Assembly: GCF_000374085.1 (NCBI RefSeq)
Contig: NZ_KB893548.1
Location: 27,496 to 91,495, forward strand
Reading direction: 5' to 3'
DNA from: Spirosoma spitsbergense DSM 19989
GTDB lineage: Bacteria > Bacteroidota > Bacteroidia > Cytophagales > Spirosomataceae
Length of the DNA stretch: 64,000 nt
Positions within the stretch are counted from its first letter, which is position 1. The number at the start of each line of letters is the position of its first letter. The notes under the pieces were generated by a model. That model did not search any database. It saw only the letters and a program-made list of their open reading frames with translations, and was not told the origin of the DNA. A program made the translations under genes and the position numbers. Positions 8,163-17,900 of this stretch are shown here, in pieces.

Positions 8163-8729
8163 TTGACTACTACCTTGGTTTGTTTTCCTCTTTCTGTCGG
8201 TCAGCTACGTCCCTGGCGCGAGGGCGATGAAGAATCATTAGTTCGGCATGCCAGTAACCGGCAAATCTGGAATAATGTGCGCGACTTTTTTCCGTATCCC
8301 TACACGCCCCGCGATGCACATTCGTGGGTGCGTTCCAACAAGTCATACCAGCAGCCAAACAACCTGGCCGTAGAGGTGGATGGGAAAGCGGTAGGGAATA
8401 TTGGCTTTACCGTTAAAGACGATATTTACCGGTACAATGCCGAAATTGGCTACTGGGTTGGTGAGGAATACTGGGGCCGGGGCATCATGACGGAAGCCAT
8501 ACCGATTATGACAGACTATATTTTTAAGAATTTTCAGTTAAACCGCATCTTCGCCTGCGTGCTGGAAGGGAATACGGCTTCCATGCGCGTACTGACCAAC
8601 GCCGGGTATCAGCAGGAGGCCATTCACCGGAAAGCAGCCGTGAAAAATAATCAGTATCTGGACGAATATATATATGCTATTCTTCGGGCCGAGCATCGGG
8701 AACTGAAGTCATCCATCAGTACCCGCTAA
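8163..8729 (+). CDS. GNAT family N-acetyltransferase (RimJ/RimL-like)
   Basis: A 188-residue acetyltransferase of the RimJ/RimL/SpeG type. The opening VGQLRPWREGDEESLVRHAS is the usual first strand and helix, motif A (acetyl-CoA binding) is YWGRGIMTEAI at about residues 106-116, and the late segment NRIFACVLEGNTASMRVLTNAGY matches the conserved N-x-x-S-x-x-x-L-x-K/N-x-G-F/Y block. These enzymes acetylate protein N-termini or small amines. No ATG is available before the domain (a stop codon ends at 8150), so the start must be TTG at 8163 or a nearby alternative codon, which is unusual here. The gene stands alone. Confidence 0.88.
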   Translation: MTTTLVCFPLSVGQLRPWREGDEESLVRHASNRQIWNNVRDFFPYPYTPRDAHSWVRSNKSYQQPNNLAVEVDGKAVGNIGFTVKDDIYRYNAEIGYWVGEEYWGRGIMTEAIPIMTDYIFKNFQLNRIFACVLEGNTASMRVLTNAGYQQEAIHRKAAVKNNQYLDEYIYAILRAEHRELKSSISTR

Positions 8730-8840
8730 CGGGCTTGCTGCCTGTTTATTTCTACGTATTGTTATCCGAAAAGAGCTTAACTATAGGCTATTTTTTGGTT
8801 ATTTTGTCAAATCATTGCCGCTTCGGCGGACACGTCTGTT

Positions 8841-9563
8841 ATGCCGAAAATAGTTATTGCCATTGATGGCTATTCCAGTTGCGGGAAAAGTACTACCGCT
8901 AAGGCAGTAGCTGCCCGTTTAGGTTATGGGTACATCGATACGGGAGCTATGTACCGGGCCGTTAGCCTGTTTTTTATTCGGGAGCGGGTGTCGCTCTCCA
9001 GCCCGAAAGAAGTGAACGAAGCACTCGAGAAAATTCATATCTCGTTCAAACACAACAATCGAACAGACCGCAACGAAACCTGCCTGAACGGCCTGAATGT
9101 GGAGGAGGAGATTCGGAAGATGTACATCTCCAACATTGTGAGTGAGGTAAGTGCCATTCCCGAAGTGCGCTGGGCAATGGTGGCCCAGCAACAGAAAATG
9201 GGGCGAAGGCGGGGCCTCGTCATGGACGGCCGGGATATCGGTACGAAAGTTTTTCCCGATGCCGAAGTCAAGGTTTTTATGACCGCCGATACCTACACCC
9301 GTGCCAAACGCCGACAGCAGGAGCTACTCGCCAAGGGGGAAATGGTCAATCTTCAGGATATTATTGATAACCTCGAAAAACGCGACCTTATCGACACGAC
9401 CCGGTCTGAAAGCCCACTGGTGCAGGCCCCCGATGCTACGCTGCTGGATACATCGCACATGACCATTGAAGAACAGGTGGACTGGGTTCTTGAACTGGCC
9501 GACCGGCGACTGGCGGCAATCCATCGCAACAGCCATAAAAAAGCAGCTAACCCACTCGCCTGA
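8841..9563 (+). CDS. cmk: Cytidylate kinase
   Basis: A 240-residue (d)CMP kinase that makes CDP from CMP and ATP for nucleic acid and phospholipid synthesis. The P-loop is GYSSCGKST (about 10-18), followed by YIDTGAMYRAVSL, the CMP-binding hallmark. MDGRDIGTKVFPDAEVKVFM and the lid segment AKRRQQELLAKGE are also present. Length is slightly above the usual 220-230 residues because of a basic C-terminal tail. It ends 6 bases before the FAD oxidoreductase gene, so the two are probably co-transcribed although no metabolic link is obvious. Confidence 0.96.
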   Translation: MPKIVIAIDGYSSCGKSTTAKAVAARLGYGYIDTGAMYRAVSLFFIRERVSLSSPKEVNEALEKIHISFKHNNRTDRNETCLNGLNVEEEIRKMYISNIVSEVSAIPEVRWAMVAQQQKMGRRRGLVMDGRDIGTKVFPDAEVKVFMTADTYTRAKRRQQELLAKGEMVNLQDIIDNLEKRDLIDTTRSESPLVQAPDATLLDTSHMTIEEQVDWVLELADRRLAAIHRNSHKKAANPLA

Positions 9564-9569
9564 TTATCT

Positions 9570-10664
9570 ATGACTGCCGACTTTCTGATTGTGGGTCAGG
9601 GTGTGGCCGGGTCCGTACTGGCCTGGACGCTCGACCAGCGGGGATGCTCGGTAATTCTGGTCGATGACCCTGCAAGACCTTCGGCCTCGGCGGTGGCGGC
9701 TGGTATCGTCAACCCACTTACGGGGCGTAAACTGGTGCGTACCTGGAAGGCCGATGAACTGTTCCCGTTTCTGCACCAGTTTTACCGGCATATCGAACAG
9801 GAACTCAATGTTCGGTTCTTTCACCCCAAAACTATCTATCGCCCCTTCCGGTCAGTGGCGGAAAAAAAGTCCTACGAATCGCTGACAGACAATCCGGCCA
9901 TACAGCCATACATAGTAAACGCTGTCAATAACGAGTTGTACGACCGGTTCATTAACAACCCGTTCGGGGGGCTTGAGGTGACCCAGTCCGGGTGGCTGGA
10001 TGTCAATGAGTTTGTCCGGATTATAAAAGGATATTTTATTCAGAAAAACCAGTATGCCGACGTCAACGTAAAGATTAATGAGTTGATGTTCAGCGATGGT
10101 AAAGCGGAGTGGCAGGGTATAACGGTAAACAAGGTTATTTTTTGCGACGGAGCACAGATAGGCGAAAATCCACTGTTCAACTGGCTTCCTTACAACCCCG
10201 TAAAAGGAGAGATTATAACGGCGGTGGTGCCTGATTACGCCATCTCCTCCGTCGTGAACCAGGGACTTTTTATTCTGCCCATTCGCGATGGGTTGGTAAA
10301 AATCGGGGCTACGTATAGCTGGCATGATATCGACTGGAAAACAACCGGGGAGGGTCGTACGTTCTTAGAAACGAAAGTGCGGGACATTCTGAAAGTGCCC
10401 TTCGAGGTAGTGGCCCAGCAGGCTGGTATCCGTCCGTCTACTAAAGACAGGAGGCCATTTATTGGGCTGCATCCCACCCAGGCAACTGCTGGTGTTTTTG
10501 GGGGTATGGGCACTAAAGGCGTGTCGCTGGCTCCGTATCTGGCCGAACAGTTTTCCCGGTACCTGCTGGATGGTGAAGATTTGGAGCCGGAAGCGAATAT
10601 TAGCCGCTATGATTCGTTAATTAATCAAGCAAAAAAGGAGTTAGGAGCGAGGAGTGAGGAGTGA
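9570..10664 (+). CDS. FAD-dependent oxidoreductase, DAO family
   Basis: A 364-residue flavoprotein. The N-terminal FAD-binding motif is FLIVGQGVAGSVLAWTL (GxGxxG), and AAGIVNPLTGRKLVRTW follows as a second conserved block. The C-terminal part has AGIRPSTKDRRPFIGLHP and GGMGTKGVSLAPYLAE, typical of the D-amino-acid/glycine oxidase fold. The substrate is unknown. It begins 6 bases after cmk. Oddity: the last residues (ELGARSEE) and the stop codon are encoded by the first arm of the inverted repeat at 10641-10755, so the repeat has supplied the natural C-terminus. Confidence 0.9.
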   Translation: MTADFLIVGQGVAGSVLAWTLDQRGCSVILVDDPARPSASAVAAGIVNPLTGRKLVRTWKADELFPFLHQFYRHIEQELNVRFFHPKTIYRPFRSVAEKKSYESLTDNPAIQPYIVNAVNNELYDRFINNPFGGLEVTQSGWLDVNEFVRIIKGYFIQKNQYADVNVKINELMFSDGKAEWQGITVNKVIFCDGAQIGENPLFNWLPYNPVKGEIITAVVPDYAISSVVNQGLFILPIRDGLVKIGATYSWHDIDWKTTGEGRTFLETKVRDILKVPFEVVAQQAGIRPSTKDRRPFIGLHPTQATAGVFGGMGTKGVSLAPYLAEQFSRYLLDGEDLEPEANISRYDSLINQAKKELGARSEE

Positions 10665-10755
10665 GGAGCCATCCGGTAACAAAAAACAGTCGGGATTACT
10701 TTTTTAATTATGCCGGATGGCTCCTCACTCCTCACTCCTCACTCCTCGCTCCTAA
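10641..10755. repeat. Long inverted repeat with GTGAGGA heptamer arms
   Basis: Arm 10641-10676 (36 bases) and arm 10713-10755 (43 bases) are perfect reverse complements except that the second arm has one more GTGAGGA heptamer (three copies against two). The 36-base loop is AT-rich. The first arm includes the stop codon and final codons of the FAD oxidoreductase gene. The second ends 15 bases before the start of the next gene. It could attenuate or insulate transcription between the genes. The heptamer copy difference shows the arms slip independently. Confidence 0.85.
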
Positions 10756-10769
10756 CCACTACTTACTAT

Positions 10770-13700
10770 ATGCGAAATCGATACATAATTCTGTTGAGCC
10801 TGTGGCTGGGTGGGTTGAGCGTGGCTACGGCACAAAATTACCCGTCGCTGGAGCGGTTCGGGAAAAACCGGATTCAATACCGGAATTTCGAGTGGAAAAT
10901 CATCCGTACCTCAAACTTCGAGATTTACTACTATCAGGATGGCCGTCAGATTGCTAACCTGACGGCGCAGTACGCCGAATCGGAATTTGACCGGATTACC
11001 GAACTGCTGGGCTATACCCCCTATAGCCGGGTGAAAATTTTCCTGTTCAATTCCCCCGCCGAACTCACCCAGAGTAACATTGGTCTCAATGCCCAGAGCG
11101 GCCTGAACAGCCGGGAACAGAACCTGTCCAAGTCGCGGGTAGAACTGGCCTTTACCGGCGACCAGATTAGCTTTCGGAAGCAGATTATCCATGATATTGC
11201 CATGCTGTTCGTCTATGACATGCTGTATGGCGGAAGCCTGAAAGATGCCCTCCAGAGCTCACTTCTGCTAACGCTGCCGGACTGGTTTATGCCGGGTATT
11301 GCTTCGTATATTGCTGGTGGAAACAGCCTGGAGCTGGATGATTATATGCGGGATGTTTCCGTAACCCGCCCCGTCAAAAAACCATCGTTGCTCAATGGTG
11401 CCGATGCCGAGCTGGTCGGTCATTCCATCTGGAATTATATCGTTCAGCGATACGGTCGGGACAATATTTCAAATATCCTGAATCTGACGCGCATTATCCG
11501 GAACGAGCAGAGCAGCATTTCAAGTACGCTGGGTGTGCCGTATAACCGGTTCCTGCGCGAATGGCGGGAGTACTACGCCAACATGGCTACCAGCGTTGGG
11601 CAGTCCTATCAGGCAGGTACAGACGAGTTTCAACTTAAAATAGGCTCCGCCGATGATAAATCGGTACTGGTAAGCCTGAAGTTGAGTCCCGATAAGCAGT
11701 TTATTGCGTACGCTATTCTGCGGGATGGTAAGTTTCAGGTTGACGTAGTCAATACCGCAACTCGTAAGAAACAAACGGTTTTGTCGGGCGGCTATCGGCT
11801 GGACGGGGTTGAAACACACGCCAACACACCGTTGCTGGCCTGGCAGAAAGATAATAATCTGCTCATCATTGCCGACGAGCTGGGGCAGACCAACCTGTAC
11901 CAGTTTGAGGGGTTTGAGAAAAAAGCGAAACGTCAGTTCAAACGGCCGGTCAATGGACTCTCGGAGGTAATCTGGATGGATGCCTCGGAAGACGGGGGCA
12001 GCCTGATTTTGAGTGCCGACCGCAACGGCCAGAACGATCTGTTCCTGTACAGTATCAACCGGGGCTCCTACCAGCAACTGACCAATGACCTGTACGACGA
12101 CCTGTACCCGGCTTTCATCGGTCGTACTGCCCAGCAGGTTGTATTCAGTTCCAACCGGAGGGATGATACACTGGGTGTCGATAAGGGAACCTATAAAAGC
12201 ATTAGCGATGACCTGATGCTGTTTACGCACGAAGGAAGTGCCCGTAATTTGTCGGTAACCCAGTTAACGGATTCGCTGGCTCATGCCACCCAGCCAATTC
12301 CAGCGGGAGAATCGACTATTTACTTCCTCAATGATGTAAACGGTATCCGGAATCTTTACCGGCTCGAAACCGAAACCAAATCGGTTGCTCAGCTAACGGC
12401 TTTTCCGCAGAGTATTCATCTGTACGACCTCAACCCGGCAAACGGTGGGTTTGTGTATAGCAGCCTGAAGAATGGTGATGAGTTTATTGGATTCCGGTCG
12501 CAACTTAATCTTACGCAAAAGTTGCAGACGCCACCAACGCAGCGAACCCTGAATAATAATCGGACCAGTACCGTGCGTACTGCGCAGACTACGACCGATA
12601 CAACTGCCCGACCCGGTCAGGCGGGCCGGGATTCGAGTGTGGCCAGTCGTACCCCAAAGACCGACGTACAACCGGATGCAACACCCAGAATTACGCTGGA
12701 ACCGGACGAAGTGGATACCGATAATTACCAGTTCGACCCCGATGTGCTCAAGGCGGTCGAGAACCGGCAGCGTCGTTCGGTAGCGGGTGTTACGCCCACG
12801 CTGACTACGCCATTGCCACGCAACCGCCGTCGGGAAACGATTACGATCAGGGGGCCTTATGACTATAAAGGTACCTTTGGCATCAACGAGGCCCCATCTA
12901 ACTGGCGGGTTGATCCTATTAAAGGATTTGGTTACGCGCAGGAAGTGACCATGACCGACTTGCTGGAAAATCACGTTCTCCGGGCCGGGGGCTTTATCAG
13001 TCTGACCAACACCCTCAAAAACAGCGACCTCTTTGCCGAATACACGAACCTGACGCACCGAATCGACTACGGTGCCCGTGTCGACCGTCAGACCCTGTTT
13101 CTGGATGGAGCGGGGATGTTGCAGAAGTACCGGTACAATCGGGTTGCCGTATCGGCTTCGTACCCCGTCTCGGTCAACAGCCGCTTCACCGTGTCTCCTT
13201 TCTACGCCATCACCCGTTTAATAGACCTCTCTTCTTTCAGTGAGCCAGACCGGGTTTCTGATTATGCGGGTTTGCGGGGTGAATATGTTTTCGATAATAC
13301 CAAAGTAAATGGGATGAACATGGTGATGGGCACCCGAATGAAACTCCGGTTTGAAGAATACGCGGGTTTACGGAGTTCGTCGGAAAGCTTCCGTCGGCTG
13401 TCGCTCGATTTGAGGCATTACCAGAAAATTCATCGTGACCTGGTGCTGGCCACGCGGTTCGCCTTCAGCCAGTCGGGCGGACCAGCCCCCAAGCGGAGTA
13501 CACTGGGCGGGATGGAGAACTGGATTGGTACCAATACCAAAGAGCAGGTCGCTTCCAATCCATTACTGGTTCCTAACACAACTCAAAATGAGATTCCCTA
13601 CGACTATCGGGATGTATTCTTTCTCGATTTTGCCGCTCCTTTGCGGGGCTTCCGGCAGGGGAAACTTACCGGCAACAGCTATATGCTGTTCAACGCCGAA

Positions 13701-14039
13701 CTTCGCCTGCCCCTGATCCGCTACCTGTACCGGGGTAACATAACCTCCAATTTCCTGCGTAATCTACAGTTGGTTGCCTTTAGCGATATCGGCACTGCCT
13801 GGAGTGGAAGTGGTCCTTTCAGTAAGCAAAACAGCCTGAATACGGAAGTAGTTGGTGGCGGCAGTATACCATTCCGGGCCATCGTAACGAACTTTAAGAA
13901 TCCCTTCCTGATTGGGTATGGAGCCGGTATACGAACGATGCTCTTTGGATACTTCGTTAAATTCGACTATGCCTGGGGGCTTGAGGACCGGTCGGTAGGA
14001 AAGCCTATTCCCTACCTGACATTGGGCTACGATTTTTAA
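10770..14039 (+). CDS. Outer membrane peptidase-MA-like, beta-propeller and barrel protein
   Basis: A 1,089-residue envelope protein with a signal peptide at 1-22 (ends SVATAQ). Residues about 30-290 resemble the peptidase MA/gluzincin fold: LPDWFMPGIASYIAGG matches the post-HExxH region, but the expected zinc motif reads IIHDIAML, so HExxH is lost and catalysis is doubtful. Residues about 310-610 are TolB-like PD40 propeller blades (SPDKQFIAYAILRDGKFQVD; VVFSSNRRDDTLG). A Thr/Arg-rich linker (about 620-720) leads to a C-terminal BamA-like beta-barrel ending ITPYLTLGYDF-like (IPYLTLGYDF). Start at ATG 10770; 20 upstream codons come from the repeat arm. A terminator follows at 14065. Exact role unknown. 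Confidence 0.88.
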   Translation: MRNRYIILLSLWLGGLSVATAQNYPSLERFGKNRIQYRNFEWKIIRTSNFEIYYYQDGRQIANLTAQYAESEFDRITELLGYTPYSRVKIFLFNSPAELTQSNIGLNAQSGLNSREQNLSKSRVELAFTGDQISFRKQIIHDIAMLFVYDMLYGGSLKDALQSSLLLTLPDWFMPGIASYIAGGNSLELDDYMRDVSVTRPVKKPSLLNGADAELVGHSIWNYIVQRYGRDNISNILNLTRIIRNEQSSISSTLGVPYNRFLREWREYYANMATSVGQSYQAGTDEFQLKIGSADDKSVLVSLKLSPDKQFIAYAILRDGKFQVDVVNTATRKKQTVLSGGYRLDGVETHANTPLLAWQKDNNLLIIADELGQTNLYQFEGFEKKAKRQFKRPVNGLSEVIWMDASEDGGSLILSADRNGQNDLFLYSINRGSYQQLTNDLYDDLYPAFIGRTAQQVVFSSNRRDDTLGVDKGTYKSISDDLMLFTHEGSARNLSVTQLTDSLAHATQPIPAGESTIYFLNDVNGIRNLYRLETETKSVAQLTAFPQSIHLYDLNPANGGFVYSSLKNGDEFIGFRSQLNLTQKLQTPPTQRTLNNNRTSTVRTAQTTTDTTARPGQAGRDSSVASRTPKTDVQPDATPRITLEPDEVDTDNYQFDPDVLKAVENRQRRSVAGVTPTLTTPLPRNRRRETITIRGPYDYKGTFGINEAPSNWRVDPIKGFGYAQEVTMTDLLENHVLRAGGFISLTNTLKNSDLFAEYTNLTHRIDYGARVDRQTLFLDGAGMLQKYRYNRVAVSASYPVSVNSRFTVSPFYAITRLIDLSSFSEPDRVSDYAGLRGEYVFDNTKVNGMNMVMGTRMKLRFEEYAGLRSSSESFRRLSLDLRHYQKIHRDLVLATRFAFSQSGGPAPKRSTLGGMENWIGTNTKEQVASNPLLVPNTTQNEIPYDYRDVFFLDFAAPLRGFRQGKLTGNSYMLFNAELRLPLIRYLYRGNITSNFLRNLQLVAFSDIGTAWSGSGPFSKQNSLNTEVVGGGSIPFRAIVTNFKNPFLIGYGAGIRTMLFGYFVKFDYAWGLEDRSVGKPIPYLTLGYDF

Positions 14040-14064
14040 GCGAATTTATTTCCTGTTTTTTCTT

Positions 14065-14091
14065 AGCCGCTCCCTGGGGAGCGGCTTTTTT
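14065..14091 (+). terminator. Intrinsic terminator after the propeller/barrel gene
   Basis: The arms AGCCGCTC and GAGCGGCT form a GC-rich stem followed by a run of six T bases, 26 bases past the stop codon at 14039. It fits a factor-independent terminator and isolates the upstream genes from the giant adhesin locus. Confidence 0.85.
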
Positions 14092-14999
14092 GTGCGGTCA
14101 AATACCGACCAATAAATATGTAACAACTCTACGGGCTGATGTCTATATTCGTACAGTCGTACCCCTGTTCCCCTAAAGAACAAGTAATCAATTGCGGACA
14201 AACTATTCCTCTTTCAGGGCTCATACATCGTCCGGTAATTGCCGGGCTATCTGTTGTCCTGAATTTAGGCTGGTTAACTATATAAACTGGCCTGGGCAGG
14301 AACCATACAGTTGGCATAATTTTCGCTAACTACCCGCAACTCCGGTCAACCCCTTCTTTCCTGCAACACTCATTCCCGTGCATAATAATGGTATGCGGTG
14401 TATATAGGTTAGTTAGGGGATAAGTAATTAAAGGACAGAAGGTTAATGTTTAGGTATGATTAGTTGGAGAAGGCAAACGTTGTTTGGCATAGTTTTAGAT
14501 AAATTGTAAAAAGTAAAAGAGCGTGTTGACCACACAACTGCATATAGTGACTTGTGGGCGATTTGCTGGTCAGAATATCTCCGTATTCTGTGGATGCTAT
14601 TTTACTCGTATTAAGCCTTTTCCAAATTAAGTTGCACAGATGGAAGAAATATCTACCGTTCACACAGAACATTCTGAGGCTATTGTTGACCGTATTTACC
14701 CCAGGGTGCATCATGAATCAGATAGGAATTATCCGGCTATAGCACGTATTATTGTTCGGGTCATCCGCTCTGTTTGGGAGCTGATCTACAGCCGATTGAG
14801 ACTGTTTCAGCCCATTCCATCTTCGCTAATCGCTACCCGAACCCGCCTGCAGTCAGGTCAACTGCCAGAATGTAAGGAAAGAAGCGAACGTCGTCCGACT
14901 CCCTATTGCCAGGAACCTCCTGATATACCCAATCCCAATCCCCCTTCCTGTCGACTTAATTTAACAAAAGAAGCGTGTCATTTCTTTACACAACGTCCA
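14092..14999 (+). other. Long leader region before the giant adhesin gene
   Basis: About 900 bases with no gene I can support. The adhesin frame is open back to an ATG at 14640, but the peptide from 14640 to 15000 (Arg-, Pro- and Cys-containing, with no fold signal) does not look like secreted-protein sequence. The region before 14640 is AT-rich and should hold the adhesin promoter. I could not pick a convincing TTTG/TAnnTTTG pair. A long 5' untranslated leader is possible. Confidence 0.4.
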
Positions 15000-17900
15000 A
15001 TGAATGAGAAATTTATACTAAAAACATCCTTGCTCTCATCCACTCAGCCAGTACAAATACACGGGAGTACAGGATCAATAGCCGTAAGGACGAAATCGTA
15101 CACAGGAGGTGACCTGCCCCAATTACTCCGCTCTTTCGTTAACAATAAATACAGTCAGATAGCCCCTTTTTTGACAGGGACAATGTCGCTGCTCATGCTG
15201 ATATTGTTTGGGGTGGTTGGCACTTCTGCACAGGCCCAGACGCAGGCCACCATTAATCTAAGTCTTTATAAACATATCAGTACGCAGGCTCCCGCCATTG
15301 GCGATGTGGTGACCTACACCATAGTTGTAGCCAATTCTCCCGGCTCCACGACTGCTACCAATGTTTCGGTAAAAGATGATTTGCCGGCCGGGGGTGTTTC
15401 CTACGTGCCGACATCCGCCAGCGTTATTCATGGGTCGGGCGTTTTCACAACTACGGGTTCGGCTACCGCTACCGTTGGTACGCTGGTCATTCCGGCTATT
15501 GCACCCGGCGACTCTACCGTGCTGGTCTTTAAGGCTACGGTACTGGAACAGGGTGTGTGGTTCAATACGGCCGAAATTATTGCGGCCGATCAGGTGGATA
15601 CCAACTCAACACCTAATAATCAGAGCATGACCGAAGACGATTATGCTTCGGTTTGCTTTTCTGTACCTATTATTTACTACTTCGGGGATGAATACACCGT
15701 CATGGTGCCATCTGGCTACGACCAGATCGTTTGGTATCGGGATAACGTCCCTATTAGTTCATCAGCCTTATCCACGTCGCTGGCAGAAGTAAACAACGAC
15801 CTTTCCCTAACTATAAAAAGTCCGGGTGTTTATCGATTTGTAACGTATCGTAATGGATGTCCGGCTACCAATTGCTGCGACATACAGGTTATTCAGGGAC
15901 CCTATAGCAGCTTAGGCGACTACGTATTTGTGGATGCCAATAAGGATGGGGTTCAGAACGGGGGCGATACGCCGTTGCCGGGTGTAACGGTGGTGCTGTT
16001 GAACGGTTCCAACACGGCCATCGCTTCGACAACTACCAGTATTTCGGGATTATACTCGTTTACGGGTTTGACACCGGGCGTTCCGTACAGTGTTAGTTTC
16101 GTGACACCCACGGGTTTTGTGTCGACCTCTGCACTGATTGGGGGTAACGATGCCACGGACAGTGACGTGAACCCCCTGACGGGCCAGACCCGCTCAGTAA
16201 CGCTGGCGACTGGTGAGAACAACCTCAACCTGGACGCGGGCTTTTACCTGCAATCTACCTGCCCAACTGACTTTAGTCTGGTTGTATCGGGCGATGTTGC
16301 CATATGTGCCGGTGGTTCTGCTGTTCTGACAGCTTCAACACCATTCTCCTATGTACGATGGTATTTGACACTATCCGGTGGAACAGCATTTGATACGCTA
16401 AGTATATCCAGACAATCACTAACGGTAAGCCCGAAAGCAACAACGGTTTACTACGCAGAAGCGGTTACTCTGGACGGTCAATGCGTGAGTGCCCGCAAGT
16501 CGGTTGTTGTTGCCGTTACAACGATAGATGCACCGGTTATTTCGGCCAGCATCAGGAATGCCTGTCCGGTTACGACGGTTAATCTTACCACTATTCAGAT
16601 TCAGAACCGTAATCCGGATTTGACCTATGAGTGGTATACAAGCCAAACCCGTTCACAAGCCACACTGGTAACCAACCTGACAGCGGTGGGTGCTGGTCAA
16701 TACTACGTTTTTGCCAAAGGCGGTAGCTGTTATAGCAATCCGGCAATCCTGACGGTTCAAACCATCGACTGTAACTGCCAGAACGTAGCGGGTGTGAATG
16801 TAGGGCCGGGTCAATCGGTCTGTGCCGGCGATGTTATCTCGCTCCGAGCGGTGCTCTCCGGTTCGGCAACCAGCGTAACGTGGAAAACGAATGGTACGGG
16901 TACGTTTAGTAATTCCAACAGCCTGACAACAACCTACACCGCAACGGCTTCTGATATAGCCACGGGGAATGTTCTGCTAACCGCCACCACCAATGATCCT
17001 GACGGGCCGGGTGGCGTTTGCCAGGAAGCCACTAGTTCCGTGATTGTTCGGATCAGTAAGCGGCCGGATGCGCCCACCAACGTCGCCTGCGATGATACGC
17101 TGGTTTGCCAGGGCAGCAGTACGAAGCTGATTGCTTTTGCACCGGGTTCCCGGATCAACTGGTACGACCAGACCGGTAACTTGCTTGGTACGACACAGAG
17201 TGGTGGTAAATTAGTTATAACACCTTCAGGACCGGGTGCCGCTGTGTATTATGCCGAAGCCTTTACGGATGCCTGTGTCAGTACGCGCTCGTCGGTAACC
17301 GTTACGGTAGGTTCCTGCCAGGCTGATCTGGCTGTTACTAAAACAATTGTAACACCCGGCCCATACAGTGTCGGTCAGAAAGTTACCTACGCGATTAAGG
17401 TGACCAACAATGGTCCGGTAACGGCGACTGACGTGAAGGTGAGTGAAGTACTACCCGCATCGCTGACTTATGTTAGTTCGACACCAGTAGGCCAGTATAG
17501 CCCGGCAACGGGGATGTGGACAATTGGTACACTAACCAACGGGTCAAATCAAAACCTGCTGGTTGAAGCAACCATCGTTTCGGGTGGGTCGATTAAGAAT
17601 ACGGCCCTCGTGAGCGGCTCGAATAACAATCCGGCCAGAACACAAAACGACACCTCGTCAGTTAGCATATCGGTCGTTGACTGTGTGATTCAGGCACCAA
17701 CCATCGTTTGTTCCATCACCGAGATTTGCAAAGGCGGAACAACAACGCTAACGGCAAAGGGATGCAACGGTGGCGAAGTGTTATGGTCGAATGGGCAATC
17801 TGGCCTAACGATCTTTGTAACCCCCGCGTCGACTACGACTTATACGGCAAGCTGTTCGGTTGCGGGCTGCATCAGCGACCCATCCAACGCCATCATCGTT

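Noticed and set aside
14640-14999. Upstream extension of the adhesin frame to ATG 14640
   Set aside because: The extra 120 residues have no signal peptide or domain character, and the true signal lies much further on; kept only as an alternative start.
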